Below, piece after piece: positions 15,240-23,541 of a DNA stretch of 37,675 nt (positions are counted from its first letter, which is position 1; every line of letters starts with the position of its first letter). Source of the DNA: Mesorhizobium sp. M2D.F.Ca.ET.226.01.1.1 (GTDB taxonomy: Bacteria; Pseudomonadota; Alphaproteobacteria; Rhizobiales; Rhizobiaceae); contig NZ_RZOY02000026.1 of the NCBI RefSeq assembly GCF_004022705.2, positions 1-37,675 of the forward strand, in the 5' to 3' direction. The notes under the pieces are model-generated. The model did not search any database. It was given only the letters and a program-made list of their open reading frames with translations, and was not told the origin of the DNA. Position numbers and translations under genes: made by a program.

Positions 15240-16487
15240 TCAGTTCGACTTCGACTCTTCCGACCAATCGACGTGGGTGACGAAGTCATAAACTGGCCCG
15301 CCGGGCACGCCCCAGTTGCTGGACCAGATTACCTGCGAGCCGTCGGGTGATGGCGAGGCATGGGTCTCGCTTCGATAGTCGAAATCAACGCTGCGTGTTT
15401 GCGTTATGCGCCGAACCTCTCCGCTACCATCGAGGCGCAGCGCGATAACCTCTCGTGCATAGGGTGCCGTTTCCGGACGGGCAGAAACCTTATCGGGGTC
15501 GCCGCCGTAGCTCAGGAACACCCAGCCAGGCTTGTTCAAAGCGCGCAGAGAAGCATGCGAGGCCTCACCGTACTTCATAAGCGAAGTTACTTTGCCGTCA
15601 GACAACCGGCGCTTGATCACCTGAAACCTGTCTGGATCGGATTTGCTGATCCCGACGTAAATCTCGTTGCCATCGACATCGACCGCCATGTCGCCATGCC
15701 CGGGCCGATGATGCTGTAGCCACTGCTGGCCCGGAGTGCCGTCGGTCGAAAAAATAAACGCCTGGTCGGTGCCATCTGCCAGTCCCTGCATGCAGAGAAT
15801 ATTTTTGCCCAGAGGAGAAATCGAACAGCTGTCATTTTTCCCTGCAAGCTGCCCAAGTGCGATATCGGCCAACTTGCTATGCAGTTTGAGATCATACGCG
15901 AAGACGACTTCAGCACCGTCCGATCGAATCGCACGCACCGCTATGCGGCTACCGTCCTGGCTTGGGTTGCCTTTACCCGGCCCGAAGTGCAGATCCCGAT
16001 AGTCCTCTGAATCGAACAGCACATCCTCGTGATTGGTCCGCGGTGCCCAGGTCGATATTCGCCGGCCTTGAACGCAGATCATCAAATCCGCTTGTTGCGG
16101 ATGCCATTCGCATTCGCCCGATCGGTCGCGCATCAGCAGCGGCACGAATGTGTGTCCGTCAAGAAAGCACATCCCATTGCATCCGTTGGTGATAACGAGA
16201 AGGCTCTGGTCCGCATTCCAGGCCTGGGCGCTGGAATAACGATGGCTGCAATAATCTTTTACACACGCGACTCCATTCCCAAGCGGCCCGCGTTTTGTGA
16301 TCCGTGTGAACGTTTCCCCAAATACGGGGTCGACCGTGGGATGCAGATAGTCTGGCAGCTCCATCGCCGGCGTTGCAACGAACCGCGTCGACGTATTGCT
16401 CGCTTGGCTTGCGGCACCATGCGGAGCAAGGCACGTAACAGCGAAAAACAGTGGCAACGCCAACAGATGTCGGCGACGGCAGGTCAT
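15240..16487 (-). CDS. secreted beta-propeller (WD40/PD40-like) protein
   Basis: A 415-residue exported protein. An N-terminal signal peptide (RRRHLLALPLFFAVTCLAP, cleaved near residue 26) is followed by repeated blade-like segments with the PD40 style of motif, for example HASPSPDGSQVIWSSNWG near the C-terminus, GDMAVDVDGNEIYVG and CEWHPQQADLMIC. This suggests a six- or seven-bladed propeller in the periplasm or outside. Oligogalacturonate lyases of family PL22 have this kind of fold and conserved histidines, and a galacturonate-forming epimerase is encoded in the window, so an EPS-lyase role is conceivable; I cannot confirm the active site. It also has several Cys residues that could form disulfides. 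The ATG at 16487 overlaps the stop of the dehydratase gene (ATGA). Confidence 0.72.
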   Translation of the reverse strand: MTCRRRHLLALPLFFAVTCLAPHGAASQASNTSTRFVATPAMELPDYLHPTVDPVFGETFTRITKRGPLGNGVACVKDYCSHRYSSAQAWNADQSLLVITNGCNGMCFLDGHTFVPLLMRDRSGECEWHPQQADLMICVQGRRISTWAPRTNHEDVLFDSEDYRDLHFGPGKGNPSQDGSRIAVRAIRSDGAEVVFAYDLKLHSKLADIALGQLAGKNDSCSISPLGKNILCMQGLADGTDQAFIFSTDGTPGQQWLQHHRPGHGDMAVDVDGNEIYVGISKSDPDRFQVIKRRLSDGKVTSLMKYGEASHASLRALNKPGWVFLSYGGDPDKVSARPETAPYAREVIALRLDGSGEVRRITQTRSVDFDYRSETHASPSPDGSQVIWSSNWGVPGGPVYDFVTHVDWSEESKSN

Positions 16488-17488
16488 GTCATGTAGCCCA
16501 TTTCCCGGCGCACCCGACCTTCGCTCAGACGCCCCCTCCACCATGATATGGTGCGCTCCAGTCCATCTCGCAGATTGGTACGGGCTCGCCATCCGGTCTG
16601 GGTTTCGAATTGCGTCGAGTCTGCAAGAAGTGCCCGGACCTCGGAGTTCTGCGGCCGCAAGCGGCTTTCATCTCGATGGATAGGCTTCTTCGATCCGCTC
16701 AACTCGACCACCAGATCCAGGACTTCTGCAATCGTCGCGGCACGCTGGCTTCCGGCATTGTAGGCATGGCCGAATTTGAGTTCCGCCACGCCTGCGGTCA
16801 GGAATGCCGCGGCCGTGTCTTCGACAAAGGTTAGATCGCGGATAGGGCTCGTATCCCCGACCATAATAGCCGAACAGTTTTTGTCGAGGGCCTGCCTGAT
16901 TATGGTCGGCACTATAGCCCTCTCGCTCTGGCGTGGGCCGTAGGTGTTAAATGGCCGCAGAGTTACGACGGGAACGTCAAATGACCTGGCATAGGCTTCG
17001 GCCATCATGTCGGCGCCGATCTTCGACGCAGAATATGGTGACTGGCCCTGCAGCGGATGAGATTCTTTGATAGGCATCGTCAGCGCGGTGCCGTAGACCT
17101 CGCTGGTCGAGGTGTGCACGACGCGTTCCGTATCCCACTGTCGCGCTGCCTCGAGAACATTCATCGTGCCCAGGACGTTGGTTTCCACATATGACTGGGC
17201 CGCCGCATACGAATATGGAATCGCGATCAGAGCAGCCAGATGGAAAACCACGGCCTGGCCGCGCATGATTCTGTTCAGGAACGCACTGTCGCGGACGTCG
17301 CCACGCACGAAATTCAGGTGGGTACGGACGTCGTCCGGCAAATCGTCAAGCCAGCCGTGGCTATCGAACGAATTGTAGAGCGCCAATGCTGTGACATCCG
17401 CTCCGCTGCGGACCAGCGCCTCGGTGAGATGCGACCCGATAAATCCATCCGCGCCCGTGACCAGCACTTTTTTGGCTTTGTAGTCCAT
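16484..17488 (-). CDS. NAD-dependent NDP-sugar 4,6-dehydratase, LegB-like
   Basis: A 334-residue extended short-chain dehydrogenase. The dinucleotide loop is GADGFIG (12-18), the catalytic set is TSTSEVYG (126-133) and YSASK (Tyr152, Lys156). The segment ALYNSFDSHGWLDDLP is characteristic of the LegB group, which turns NDP-N-acetylglucosamine into the 4-keto-6-deoxy form; in Campylobacter legionaminate synthesis the substrate is GDP-GlcNAc. The aminotransferase encoded upstream can then place an amine at C4. ATG 17488 has AGAGGA ahead and starts close to the fold; ATG 17515 also has a GGAG and would add nine residues. Its stop overlaps the beta-propeller gene start. No other legionaminate genes (epimerase, sialate-type synthase, CMP transferase) are present, so the path probably ends at an aminosugar. 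Confidence 0.85.
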   Translation of the reverse strand: MDYKAKKVLVTGADGFIGSHLTEALVRSGADVTALALYNSFDSHGWLDDLPDDVRTHLNFVRGDVRDSAFLNRIMRGQAVVFHLAALIAIPYSYAAAQSYVETNVLGTMNVLEAARQWDTERVVHTSTSEVYGTALTMPIKESHPLQGQSPYSASKIGADMMAEAYARSFDVPVVTLRPFNTYGPRQSERAIVPTIIRQALDKNCSAIMVGDTSPIRDLTFVEDTAAAFLTAGVAELKFGHAYNAGSQRAATIAEVLDLVVELSGSKKPIHRDESRLRPQNSEVRALLADSTQFETQTGWRARTNLRDGLERTISWWRGRLSEGRVRREMGYMT

Positions 17489-17557
17489 TACCAATCGTCC
17501 TCTTGCCATCTCCAACTCCGACGGCGAGGCTCATCGGAGTGTCAGTCCTGAACGGGC

Positions 17558-18232
17558 TTAAGTCTTGATCGGCGACGGCGGTACCCGGCCGAAAACGGCG
17601 AGAAAACCGCGGGCCATCCAGACGACGTCAGCCACCAGAGTCCGCTGCGGATAATAGGAAAGGTCGATCCTGGCCTTGGCTGGAAACAGGATCTCCCGAT
17701 AGTACGTCAACGGATCCGTGGATTTTGGATAGAAACTCGCCTCGTTTCGGAACAGAACTTGGCTCGGACCGAGCAAACCAGGCTTGTAGCGCAAAACAGC
17801 TTCGGCGCCGCTATGGAAACAATCGGCGAACGCCAGGCTCTCCGGCCGTGGCCCGATGATTGCCATGTCGCCTATGATTACATTCCACAGCTGCGGCAGC
17901 TCATCGAACTTTGTCGCGGCGAGCACGCGCCCTATCCTTGTCATGCGATTGTCACCGGCGACCGTCAATGCGAGGCCGTGGGGGTCGCACCGCACGTCGA
18001 ATTTGCGAAACTTGTACATTCGAAAGGGTCGAGCCCCGGCGCCCAGGCGGGTCTGTGCGAACAAGACAGGTCCACCGCCCGCGGCCAGAAGGCTGACGGC
18101 GATCAGCAGCATTAGCGGCGAGAACAAAATCGCGGCAAAGATTGCGACAACAACGTCGATCAAACGCCGTGCAAATCCATGATCCGAAACTGCAATGAAG
18201 TGCCGGTGAAGGGATTGATCTGTCGCGTTCAT
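17558..18232 (-). CDS. small initiating phosphoglycosyl transferase (ExoY/PglC-like)
   Basis: A 224-residue monotopic phosphoglycosyl transferase that moves a sugar-phosphate from a nucleotide sugar to undecaprenyl phosphate, the first membrane step of repeat-unit assembly. One re-entrant hydrophobic segment (about 23-50) precedes the catalytic domain. Visible motifs are MYKFRKFDV, the catalytic Asp-Glu in KFDELPQLWNV, and GDMAIIGPRPE. It has the minimal catalytic form, like ExoY and PglC, without the extra membrane domain of WbaP/WcaJ. It begins inside the stop of the aminotransferase gene (ATGA). As the neighbouring genes make a 4-amino-4,6-dideoxy sugar nucleotide, that sugar is a good candidate for the first sugar, as with bacillosamine and PglC; this is inference. 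Confidence 0.9.
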   Translation of the reverse strand: MNATDQSLHRHFIAVSDHGFARRLIDVVVAIFAAILFSPLMLLIAVSLLAAGGGPVLFAQTRLGAGARPFRMYKFRKFDVRCDPHGLALTVAGDNRMTRIGRVLAATKFDELPQLWNVIIGDMAIIGPRPESLAFADCFHSGAEAVLRYKPGLLGPSQVLFRNEASFYPKSTDPLTYYREILFPAKARIDLSYYPQRTLVADVVWMARGFLAVFGRVPPSPIKT

Positions 18233-19365
18233 GCGGCGGTTCCCGCTTGGGCACAGCTGTTCACCGCAGTAGCCAGAGCTTCCACAACCGCCTCGACCAC
18301 CGCTGAGGTCATCTGCGGGTGAAGTGGAATCGTCAGTTCCCGCTGAGCAAAGTCTTCTGTTCGCGGCAAATGGATCTCGGGAGAACGCTCGCGGTACAAC
18401 GTCATCCGGTGCACCGGCGGGTAGTGGATCGTGGTTTGGATTCCCTGGTCGCGCAGTTCGTCGATAACGTCTTGCCGGTCTGCGTATCGCGGCAAAAGTA
18501 TCGGCATAATGTGGTAAGCGGATCTCCGCGATTCATTGAATGGAATGGTTATTGCCGGGCAGCGTGCAGCGATGAGGCGTCGATAGAGGACGACGAGGAT
18601 GCGCCTTACTTCGTTCCATTCTTGCAGGTTAGCCAACTGGACGAGCCCGATCGCGGCTCGCATCTCGTCCATACGATAGTTGAACCCGAGCATGGTGACG
18701 TCATACTGCGGCGTGCGGCTGTTTAGCCGCTGGTGCGTGCCAGTGGTCATCCCGTGCCCGCGCGCCTGGCGGATCTTGCCGAGCAGTTCGGGGTCTTGGG
18801 CGATTACAGCGCCGCCCTCGGCGGTTGTCATGTTCTTGTTGCCGTAGAAACTGAAGGCTGCAGCAACGCCAAAGGTCCCAACTTCCCTCAAGCCGGGTGC
18901 GTGCGCTGCGTCTTCGATGATGTGCAGTCCCCGACTACGGGCAAACCTTTGCCATTGTTCCCGATTGGCCAGATACCCGGCGAAATGAACGAGGATTATT
19001 GCCTTGGTGCGCGGCGTGCATCGAGCCTCGGCTTCCGCAAGGGACATCAGCGGCAAGTCGGCTGACTCGATGTCGACAAAGACAGGAGTCGCGCCGACAT
19101 AGAGCACTGAGTTCGCGGTCGCTACGAAAGTCAGCGACGGAACCAACACCTCATCGCCTGGGCCGATACCAAGTGCGTGCAAAATGAGATGAAGTGCCGC
19201 CGTGCAGGAACTCACTGCAACGCAATCGTCCGCGCCGTGCATGCGAGCAAAAGACTCTTCGAACAAGCGAACCTGCTCGCCCATGGTCAGCCAGCTGCTA
19301 TCAATGACCTTTGACAGAGCAGCCTTCTCCGGAATACCCAAGATCGGGGCACTTACCAAGAGCAT
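18229..19365 (-). CDS. DegT/DnrJ/EryC1/StrS-family sugar aminotransferase
   Basis: A 378-residue PLP enzyme that transaminates keto sugars of nucleotide-linked hexoses. The PLP lysine is Lys177 in SFYGNKNMTTAEGG, the ring-contacting Asp is Asp152 in EDAAHAPG, and the N-terminal PSLTFVATANSVLYVGATPVF region is typical of the family. It should act on the product of the LegB-like dehydratase to give an NDP-4-amino-4,6-dideoxyhexose, with glutamate as usual donor. The ATG at 19365 is preceded by GAGG at a good distance. It is the second gene of the minus operon, 57 bases after the nucleotidyltransferase, and overlaps the transferase gene by ATGA. C4 versus C3 specificity cannot be read from sequence alone. 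Confidence 0.88.
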   Translation of the reverse strand: MLLVSAPILGIPEKAALSKVIDSSWLTMGEQVRLFEESFARMHGADDCVAVSSCTAALHLILHALGIGPGDEVLVPSLTFVATANSVLYVGATPVFVDIESADLPLMSLAEAEARCTPRTKAIILVHFAGYLANREQWQRFARSRGLHIIEDAAHAPGLREVGTFGVAAAFSFYGNKNMTTAEGGAVIAQDPELLGKIRQARGHGMTTGTHQRLNSRTPQYDVTMLGFNYRMDEMRAAIGLVQLANLQEWNEVRRILVVLYRRLIAARCPAITIPFNESRRSAYHIMPILLPRYADRQDVIDELRDQGIQTTIHYPPVHRMTLYRERSPEIHLPRTEDFAQRELTIPLHPQMTSAVVEAVVEALATAVNSCAQAGTAA

Positions 19366-19422
19366 GATGACCTCACTCCCGAATTATCATCCTGGTTTGG
19401 GCTTCTCAAGGACGGCGATCTG

Positions 19423-20145
19423 TCAAGCGGCCGCTGCCGCAACTTCAATCGAAGCCGTCTGCTCCTCCCAGGAAATGGCCTGGGCATTCTGGAAATCGTC
19501 GACGCGGCCGATGTCGAGCCAAAGCCCTTCATGCTTGTAGACGTGGACGACGGTGCCTTGCTGCATCATCTGGAGCATCAGGTCGTCGAACCCGAACGGG
19601 ATGCCAGAGGGAATAAACTTCAGGACATCGGGGTTCATGCAGTAGATGCCCATGCTCACGAGATGAGAAAGCGTAGGCTTCTCGCGGAACACCTGCACTG
19701 CATCGTCGACTTCGTCGATGACGCCGAAATCCATCTTGATGAGCCGGTTGGCGGTAGCGATAGTGACCGGATCTTTGTGCTTGCGGTGGGCAGCTGTGAA
19801 CCTGCTGAGACTCAGATCGGTGAGAACGTCGCCGTTGAGCACGATGAAGGGCTCGGTCAGCTCATCTCGGATAAGCGAGAGCGGCCCGATGGTGCCCAGC
19901 GGCTCCATTTCCTGAGTGTACCGTATTTTCAGATTCCATTGCGAACCGTCACCGCATACGCTGCGGATGAGATGGCCGAGATATCCAGTCGTGATGTAGA
20001 CCTCTTCAATGCCATTGCGTCGCAGCCACTTGAGAAGCAGCTCGAGTACGGGCCGTGCACCAATTGGCATCAGGGGCTTCGGCAAAACCGACGTGAAGGG
20101 ACGAAGTCGTGTTCCCATTCCACCGCATTGAATAACCGCTTTCAT
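19423..20145 (-). CDS. NDP-sugar nucleotidyltransferase
   Basis: A 240-residue nucleotidyltransferase that joins a sugar-1-phosphate to an NTP. The signature begins at residue 6: QCGGMGTRLRPFTSVLPKPLMPIG, with the metal-binding Asp in VLNGDVL. It is compact, without a left-handed helix or CBS domain. Candidates are a GDP-aminosugar maker like PtmE, which supplies LegB in Campylobacter, or a mannose- or glucose-1-phosphate transferase. Because the next enzymes are LegB-like and DegT-like, it probably forms the NDP-sugar entering that branch. The ATG at 20145 has GGAGG seven bases ahead and starts at the fold; an ATG 12 bases upstream is less likely. The C-terminus ends in an alanine run. First gene of the operon, divergent from the response regulator. 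Confidence 0.85.
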   Translation of the reverse strand: MKAVIQCGGMGTRLRPFTSVLPKPLMPIGARPVLELLLKWLRRNGIEEVYITTGYLGHLIRSVCGDGSQWNLKIRYTQEMEPLGTIGPLSLIRDELTEPFIVLNGDVLTDLSLSRFTAAHRKHKDPVTIATANRLIKMDFGVIDEVDDAVQVFREKPTLSHLVSMGIYCMNPDVLKFIPSGIPFGFDDLMLQMMQQGTVVHVYKHEGLWLDIGRVDDFQNAQAISWEEQTASIEVAAAAA

Positions 20146-20795
20146 CCGATCCTCCATAGTTCATTGGCACGTCCATGGGTGGTGCCTGGGGTAGACGGGT
20201 TGCCGGTCGCTTTCGACCTTGATGGGTCAGAGAGAAACTGCGCTACATGTCAATCCGAGCATCCTATGAAGAACGGTATGTGAGCGCTTGAGGGATGTCG
20301 TCGTGCAATCGAATGGCACCGATCCATCGCCTCCACAGATTCAACTTCTACGCTGACCCTACGTGTCCGCCACGCGGGAGCGAGTGTCCACCTGCATCTA
20401 AAAATTTAGCAACGATGCCTTCAAAAGGCAGAGGCGCCGGTGTGAGGAACCGAGAATCCAGCTGCTGGAATTTGCTTGCCGTTCCGCCTCAAACAACTGA
20501 TATCACATCGAAACGTTCGTAATTGGCCTTAAACGCGCCTGATCGGAGATACAACTCTTTGACGAATCTTTGACGAAGCCGGAGCCGGTCCGTTTCCAGC
20601 CGATTGAATGGCCCTTGAAAAAAAAGGAGATTTTTCCGCCTTAGAGGATTATATTAGCTATCTTGCTTGCGAAGGGGTGCGGATTTTCTGGGCGTTCAAC
20701 GTGTGGTTGGCCACCGCAAGGGCCTTTCCCCGATTGATCGTTAAAGGCGGAATAAAGCGTTTCAAGGCTCGTCTGCGGGCCTGCGTTGGGGTGGA
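20146..20795. other. divergent intergenic region between EPS operon and response regulator
   Basis: About 650 bases with no gene I can support; short frames inside have no motifs or ribosome-binding sites. It must hold the promoters of the minus-strand sugar operon and the plus-strand response regulator. Visible structures are a tandem direct repeat (20557-20577, listed separately) and a 6-bp hairpin TGCCTT-CAA-AAGGCA (20416-20430). The region around 20500-20660 is AT-richer than its surroundings. Confidence 0.5.
20557..20577. promoter_or_regulatory. 11-bp tandem direct repeat
   Basis: CTTTGACGAA occurs at 20557-20566 and again at 20568-20577, an 11-base period close to one helical turn. Such phased half-sites are typical of response-regulator or activator binding. 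The TTGAC within could instead be part of a -35 element. It lies about 225 bases ahead of the response regulator and about 410 ahead of the nucleotidyltransferase start. Role inferred from position. Confidence 0.35.
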
Positions 20796-20801
20796 ATGCA
20801 A

Positions 20802-21476
20802 ATGTATCGAATCGTCATCGCAGACGATCACGGTCTGTATCGTCGTGGCCTCAGTTTGGCGCTTAAAGCCGAACTCCCGGAAGTGGAAATATTCGAAGCC
20901 GGATATTTTGACGCCGTTGTTAGTGTCTTGGCTCAGCGGGATAACATCGATCTTGCCATTCTGGATCTGAACATGCCGGGGTTGTTCAACCAGCAGGTGC
21001 TCGGCGATGTTTTGTCAGCTTATCCGGACACCCGTTTTGCAATCGTTTCCGGGAACGACTCACGGGCGGAAATATTGAAAGCCCTATCGATCGGGCTGCA
21101 CGGCTATATCGTGAAATCGCAAACGGACCAAGAAGTGGTGTCGGCAGTGCGCGAGATTCTGGCAGGCCGCATCTATGTTCCGGCGCTGTTGTCTCGACCT
21201 TCTGCGAGTCCGGCATCACCCCCACTCCAATCCGCAAGAGCCTGGACCCAACGGCGGATGGAAGCGGCCAGCCTCAGCAAGTTGACCTCGAGGCAGCGAG
21301 ACGTGCTCAAGCTGATGGCCGAAGGCTTCTCAAACAAGGAGATAGCCCGCGATTTGGACATTTCTGAAGCAACGACCAAAATCCACGCCGCTGCGGTATT
21401 GCGTGAGCTAGGAGTACGCAACCGCACCGAAGCAGCCGTCGCGCTACAGAACTGGCGTACGAAATTTGTTGATTAG
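20802..21476 (+). CDS. NarL/FixJ-type response regulator
   Basis: A 224-residue two-component response regulator. The receiver domain (1-120) has the acidic pair Asp8-Asp9, phospho-acceptor Asp55 in ILDLNMPG and a conserved Lys in GYIVKS. The C-terminal LuxR-type helix-turn-helix (about 155-215) reads LTSRQRDVLKLMAEGFSNKEIARDLDISEATTKIHAAAVLRELG. I place the start at ATG 20802 because GGGGTGG is spaced properly for it; ATG 20796 in frame is too close. The gene converges on the histidine kinase at 21473-23215, and the coding ends overlap by four bases, so they may be partners though transcribed oppositely. Its place between polysaccharide operons makes it a likely regulator of them; target genes are unknown. 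Confidence 0.92.
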   Translation: MYRIVIADDHGLYRRGLSLALKAELPEVEIFEAGYFDAVVSVLAQRDNIDLAILDLNMPGLFNQQVLGDVLSAYPDTRFAIVSGNDSRAEILKALSIGLHGYIVKSQTDQEVVSAVREILAGRIYVPALLSRPSASPASPPLQSARAWTQRRMEAASLSKLTSRQRDVLKLMAEGFSNKEIARDLDISEATTKIHAAAVLRELGVRNRTEAAVALQNWRTKFVD

Positions 21477-23215
21477 GTTTCGATTTCGCGTCGAGGCAAC
21501 CGCAGCGAATATCGTAAACCGCCTTCAAATATCTCCAACTTCGAGGAATGGCCAATAAGCGGCGCGGTATTGACGCCCAATATCATCGAGCCCATGCCAT
21601 GGCCGATGTCCTTGGCTTTCCTGCGGCTCCCCGATTCGATCCAATCGAACACGACGTCATCGCCAGCCTCATTATCTGAAGCGTACACCCATCTAACCTC
21701 AAGGCGCCCCCTGGAACCACCAAGCACACCATGCTTGACTGAGTTCGTCGCAAGCTCGTGAACAATCATTGCGAAGGTTTCGGCAGCGCCGTTTGACATC
21801 GAGACGTCAGGGCCATGGGTCACTATCTTTCGCGTTTCCAGGTACGGTAACAGTTCCTGGACCACGAGGTCTTGGAGCAGTACCGAACTCCCGCTGCGTA
21901 AGATCATCGTATGCGTGATCTCAAGCGCGCGTATCCGATCAATTAGATCCTCCTTGAACTTCGTGACACTGTTCCCGGGGACCTCAACCATCTTTACCAG
22001 CGCCGTGACGACCGAGAAAAGATTGCTGAACCGGTGACGCTGCTCGATCAAGATCCGTTCCCGTCTCCTTACCGTGGCGCGCAAGAGCGTGGTCTGCCGA
22101 CGCTCGGTCAGGTCAGCTGCTATTCCGATTAGCAGCTGCTGATCATTGTACCGCTCCTCTCGCCCACGCAGAGCGATCCAACGAACAGTTCCATCCGATC
22201 GTCGGACTCTCACCTCAACATCGTAATTTGTAGTGGGAACGGATGCTCTAGGAACTGCAAGTTTTGGCCAGTCTGCGGGGTAGACCACGGCAGCTAGCTC
22301 ATCCAATGGCCGACCGGAGGCCTGGGGCAGGCCTAGAATTTCCCAAAATTTATCAGAACCAGTGACAACTTCGCTTTTGAGGTCGATTTGCCAGGTCCCC
22401 AACCGCCCGGCCGAAAGTGCCAGATCGAGCCGTTCCTTTTGAATCCGGATCGCCTCGCGTGCCGCCCGCCGGTCCGAGATGTCATCGACAACGACGATCG
22501 CGCTCTCTGAAAGGAGGCCATCGGACCGGTACGATGACAGATTCAGGCGAGCCCAGAATGGGGAACCATCCTTCCTGAACAACCGTACTTCCGCATCAAA
22601 TCGCGTCCCGGACTTGCCTTGATCGGCAAGCGCTTCAACAATGCCAACACGATCATCGGGATGAATAAGGCGCGCAAGCGGAACGTGAGCAAGGTCGGCT
22701 TCGCTGTATCCTGTCAGTTCGCAAAGACGTCGGTTAGCCTGCAGAAGCTCGCCGTTTTCGTTGGTGTTTGCAAAGCCGATAGCCGCACGCTCGAACACCG
22801 AACGGAAGCGGCTTTCGGTGGCCTCGACAGCGCTTAATCTATTTTCGGCGATCTCCAACACCCTACTGACATCCTGCCGCAGGCGGTGGAACATGAAGGC
22901 AATCATAAAACCAGAAACGAGGAGGAAGATTGCACGCAGCCAATCCTCGGCGGGAACTTGACCGCGTAAAATTCTTGCGGCCGCCAGGGCGGCGGCGGCG
23001 GTCACCAAGGTCGCGACGATTGCTGCGTTACGTCCGACAAGATATACAGAGACAATTATAGCTGGAATAGATGAAATAAAAGTGGCTTCTGTTTCAGCCT
23101 GAGCTAAGTTTGATATTTCGAATACTACAGTGACAATTAGCACCAACATGGAAGCCATGTGGGCTAGCGACATACCTTGCAGGCGCGAAACCAATCTACG
23201 CAGATGCAACCCCAT
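21473..23215 (-). CDS. membrane PAS sensor histidine kinase, HWE type
   Basis: A 580-residue sensor kinase. Four hydrophobic segments at about 22-38, 48-60, 63-82 and 92-109 anchor it in the inner membrane. Two PAS domains follow (about 135-250 and 262-372), the first with FERAAIGFANTNENGELLQANRRLCELTGY. The kinase core has EQRHRFSNLFSVV with the phospho-acceptor His394, and a short ATPase domain with VHELATNSVKHG as its N box and a GMGSMIL region. The HWE/HisKA_2 class, common in rhizobia, often pairs with atypical regulators or the general stress response. The 3' end overlaps the response regulator gene by four bases in convergent orientation. Several in-frame ATGs lie near the start (23215, 23173, 23158), and the true one is uncertain. 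Signal unknown. Confidence 0.9.
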   Translation of the reverse strand: MGLHLRRLVSRLQGMSLAHMASMLVLIVTVVFEISNLAQAETEATFISSIPAIIVSVYLVGRNAAIVATLVTAAAALAAARILRGQVPAEDWLRAIFLLVSGFMIAFMFHRLRQDVSRVLEIAENRLSAVEATESRFRSVFERAAIGFANTNENGELLQANRRLCELTGYSEADLAHVPLARLIHPDDRVGIVEALADQGKSGTRFDAEVRLFRKDGSPFWARLNLSSYRSDGLLSESAIVVVDDISDRRAAREAIRIQKERLDLALSAGRLGTWQIDLKSEVVTGSDKFWEILGLPQASGRPLDELAAVVYPADWPKLAVPRASVPTTNYDVEVRVRRSDGTVRWIALRGREERYNDQQLLIGIAADLTERRQTTLLRATVRRRERILIEQRHRFSNLFSVVTALVKMVEVPGNSVTKFKEDLIDRIRALEITHTMILRSGSSVLLQDLVVQELLPYLETRKIVTHGPDVSMSNGAAETFAMIVHELATNSVKHGVLGGSRGRLEVRWVYASDNEAGDDVVFDWIESGSRRKAKDIGHGMGSMILGVNTAPLIGHSSKLEIFEGGLRYSLRLPRREIET

Positions 23216-23423
23216 GCCCTCAGACTAGAACTTTTGGATTAGCCCGTCGAGCTTAGAACGCCACCGTTCGGTCTAGTACCACTGCCGGATTGCGGCCCAC
23301 ATATCCCAGATTATCATCAAACTCAGAACAGCCTCCGATTTTGTTCGGCATCGCACAGGTGCAGTAAACAATCGATGCAAGCCCTAGGGACAGAGGTTTT
23401 TTGGGCGAAAGGCAACTTTTGCA
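23216..23423. other. divergent promoter region between kinase and LuxR-type regulator
   Basis: The left part of a 326-base divergent region. I see no gene and no strong hairpin. A GAGGG lies directly before the kinase ATG. The right part of the interval is occupied by the four 17-base repeats listed next. Confidence 0.4.
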
Positions 23424-23491
23424 GGCGACGTCGCGTGGCAGGTGACGTCGCCCGGTGGATGACGTCGCATAATGGGTGACGTCAAATAGCG
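23424..23491. repeat. four 17-bp tandem repeats with GACGTC cores
   Basis: Four units of exactly 17 bases begin at 23424, 23441, 23458 and 23475. Each has the palindrome GACGTC at the same place (23427, 23444, 23461 and 23478), mostly inside GGTGACGTCGC; the bases between cores vary. The array ends about 50 bases before the preferred start of the LuxR-type regulator gene and inside its possible longer form (GTG 23476). Repeated palindromes at fixed spacing look like an operator array for a multimeric regulator, possibly autoregulation. Confidence 0.75.
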
Positions 23492-23541
23492 ATAGGAGAG
23501 CTTGGGAATTAGTTCGGCCAAACACGGGTGGGGTTAGGGCT

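Noticed and set aside
16484..20145. Full legionaminic or pseudaminic acid pathway
   Set aside because: Only the dehydratase, aminotransferase and nucleotidyltransferase steps are present; the hydrolysing epimerase, sialate-type synthase and CMP transferase are absent.
20608..20970. 120-codon frame ahead of and across the response regulator start
   Set aside because: It overlaps the receiver domain in another frame and lacks any domain signature.
23424..23491. Repeat array considered as a CRISPR
   Set aside because: Units are 17 bases with only short conserved cores, no 30-base spacers and no cas genes nearby; an operator array fits better.
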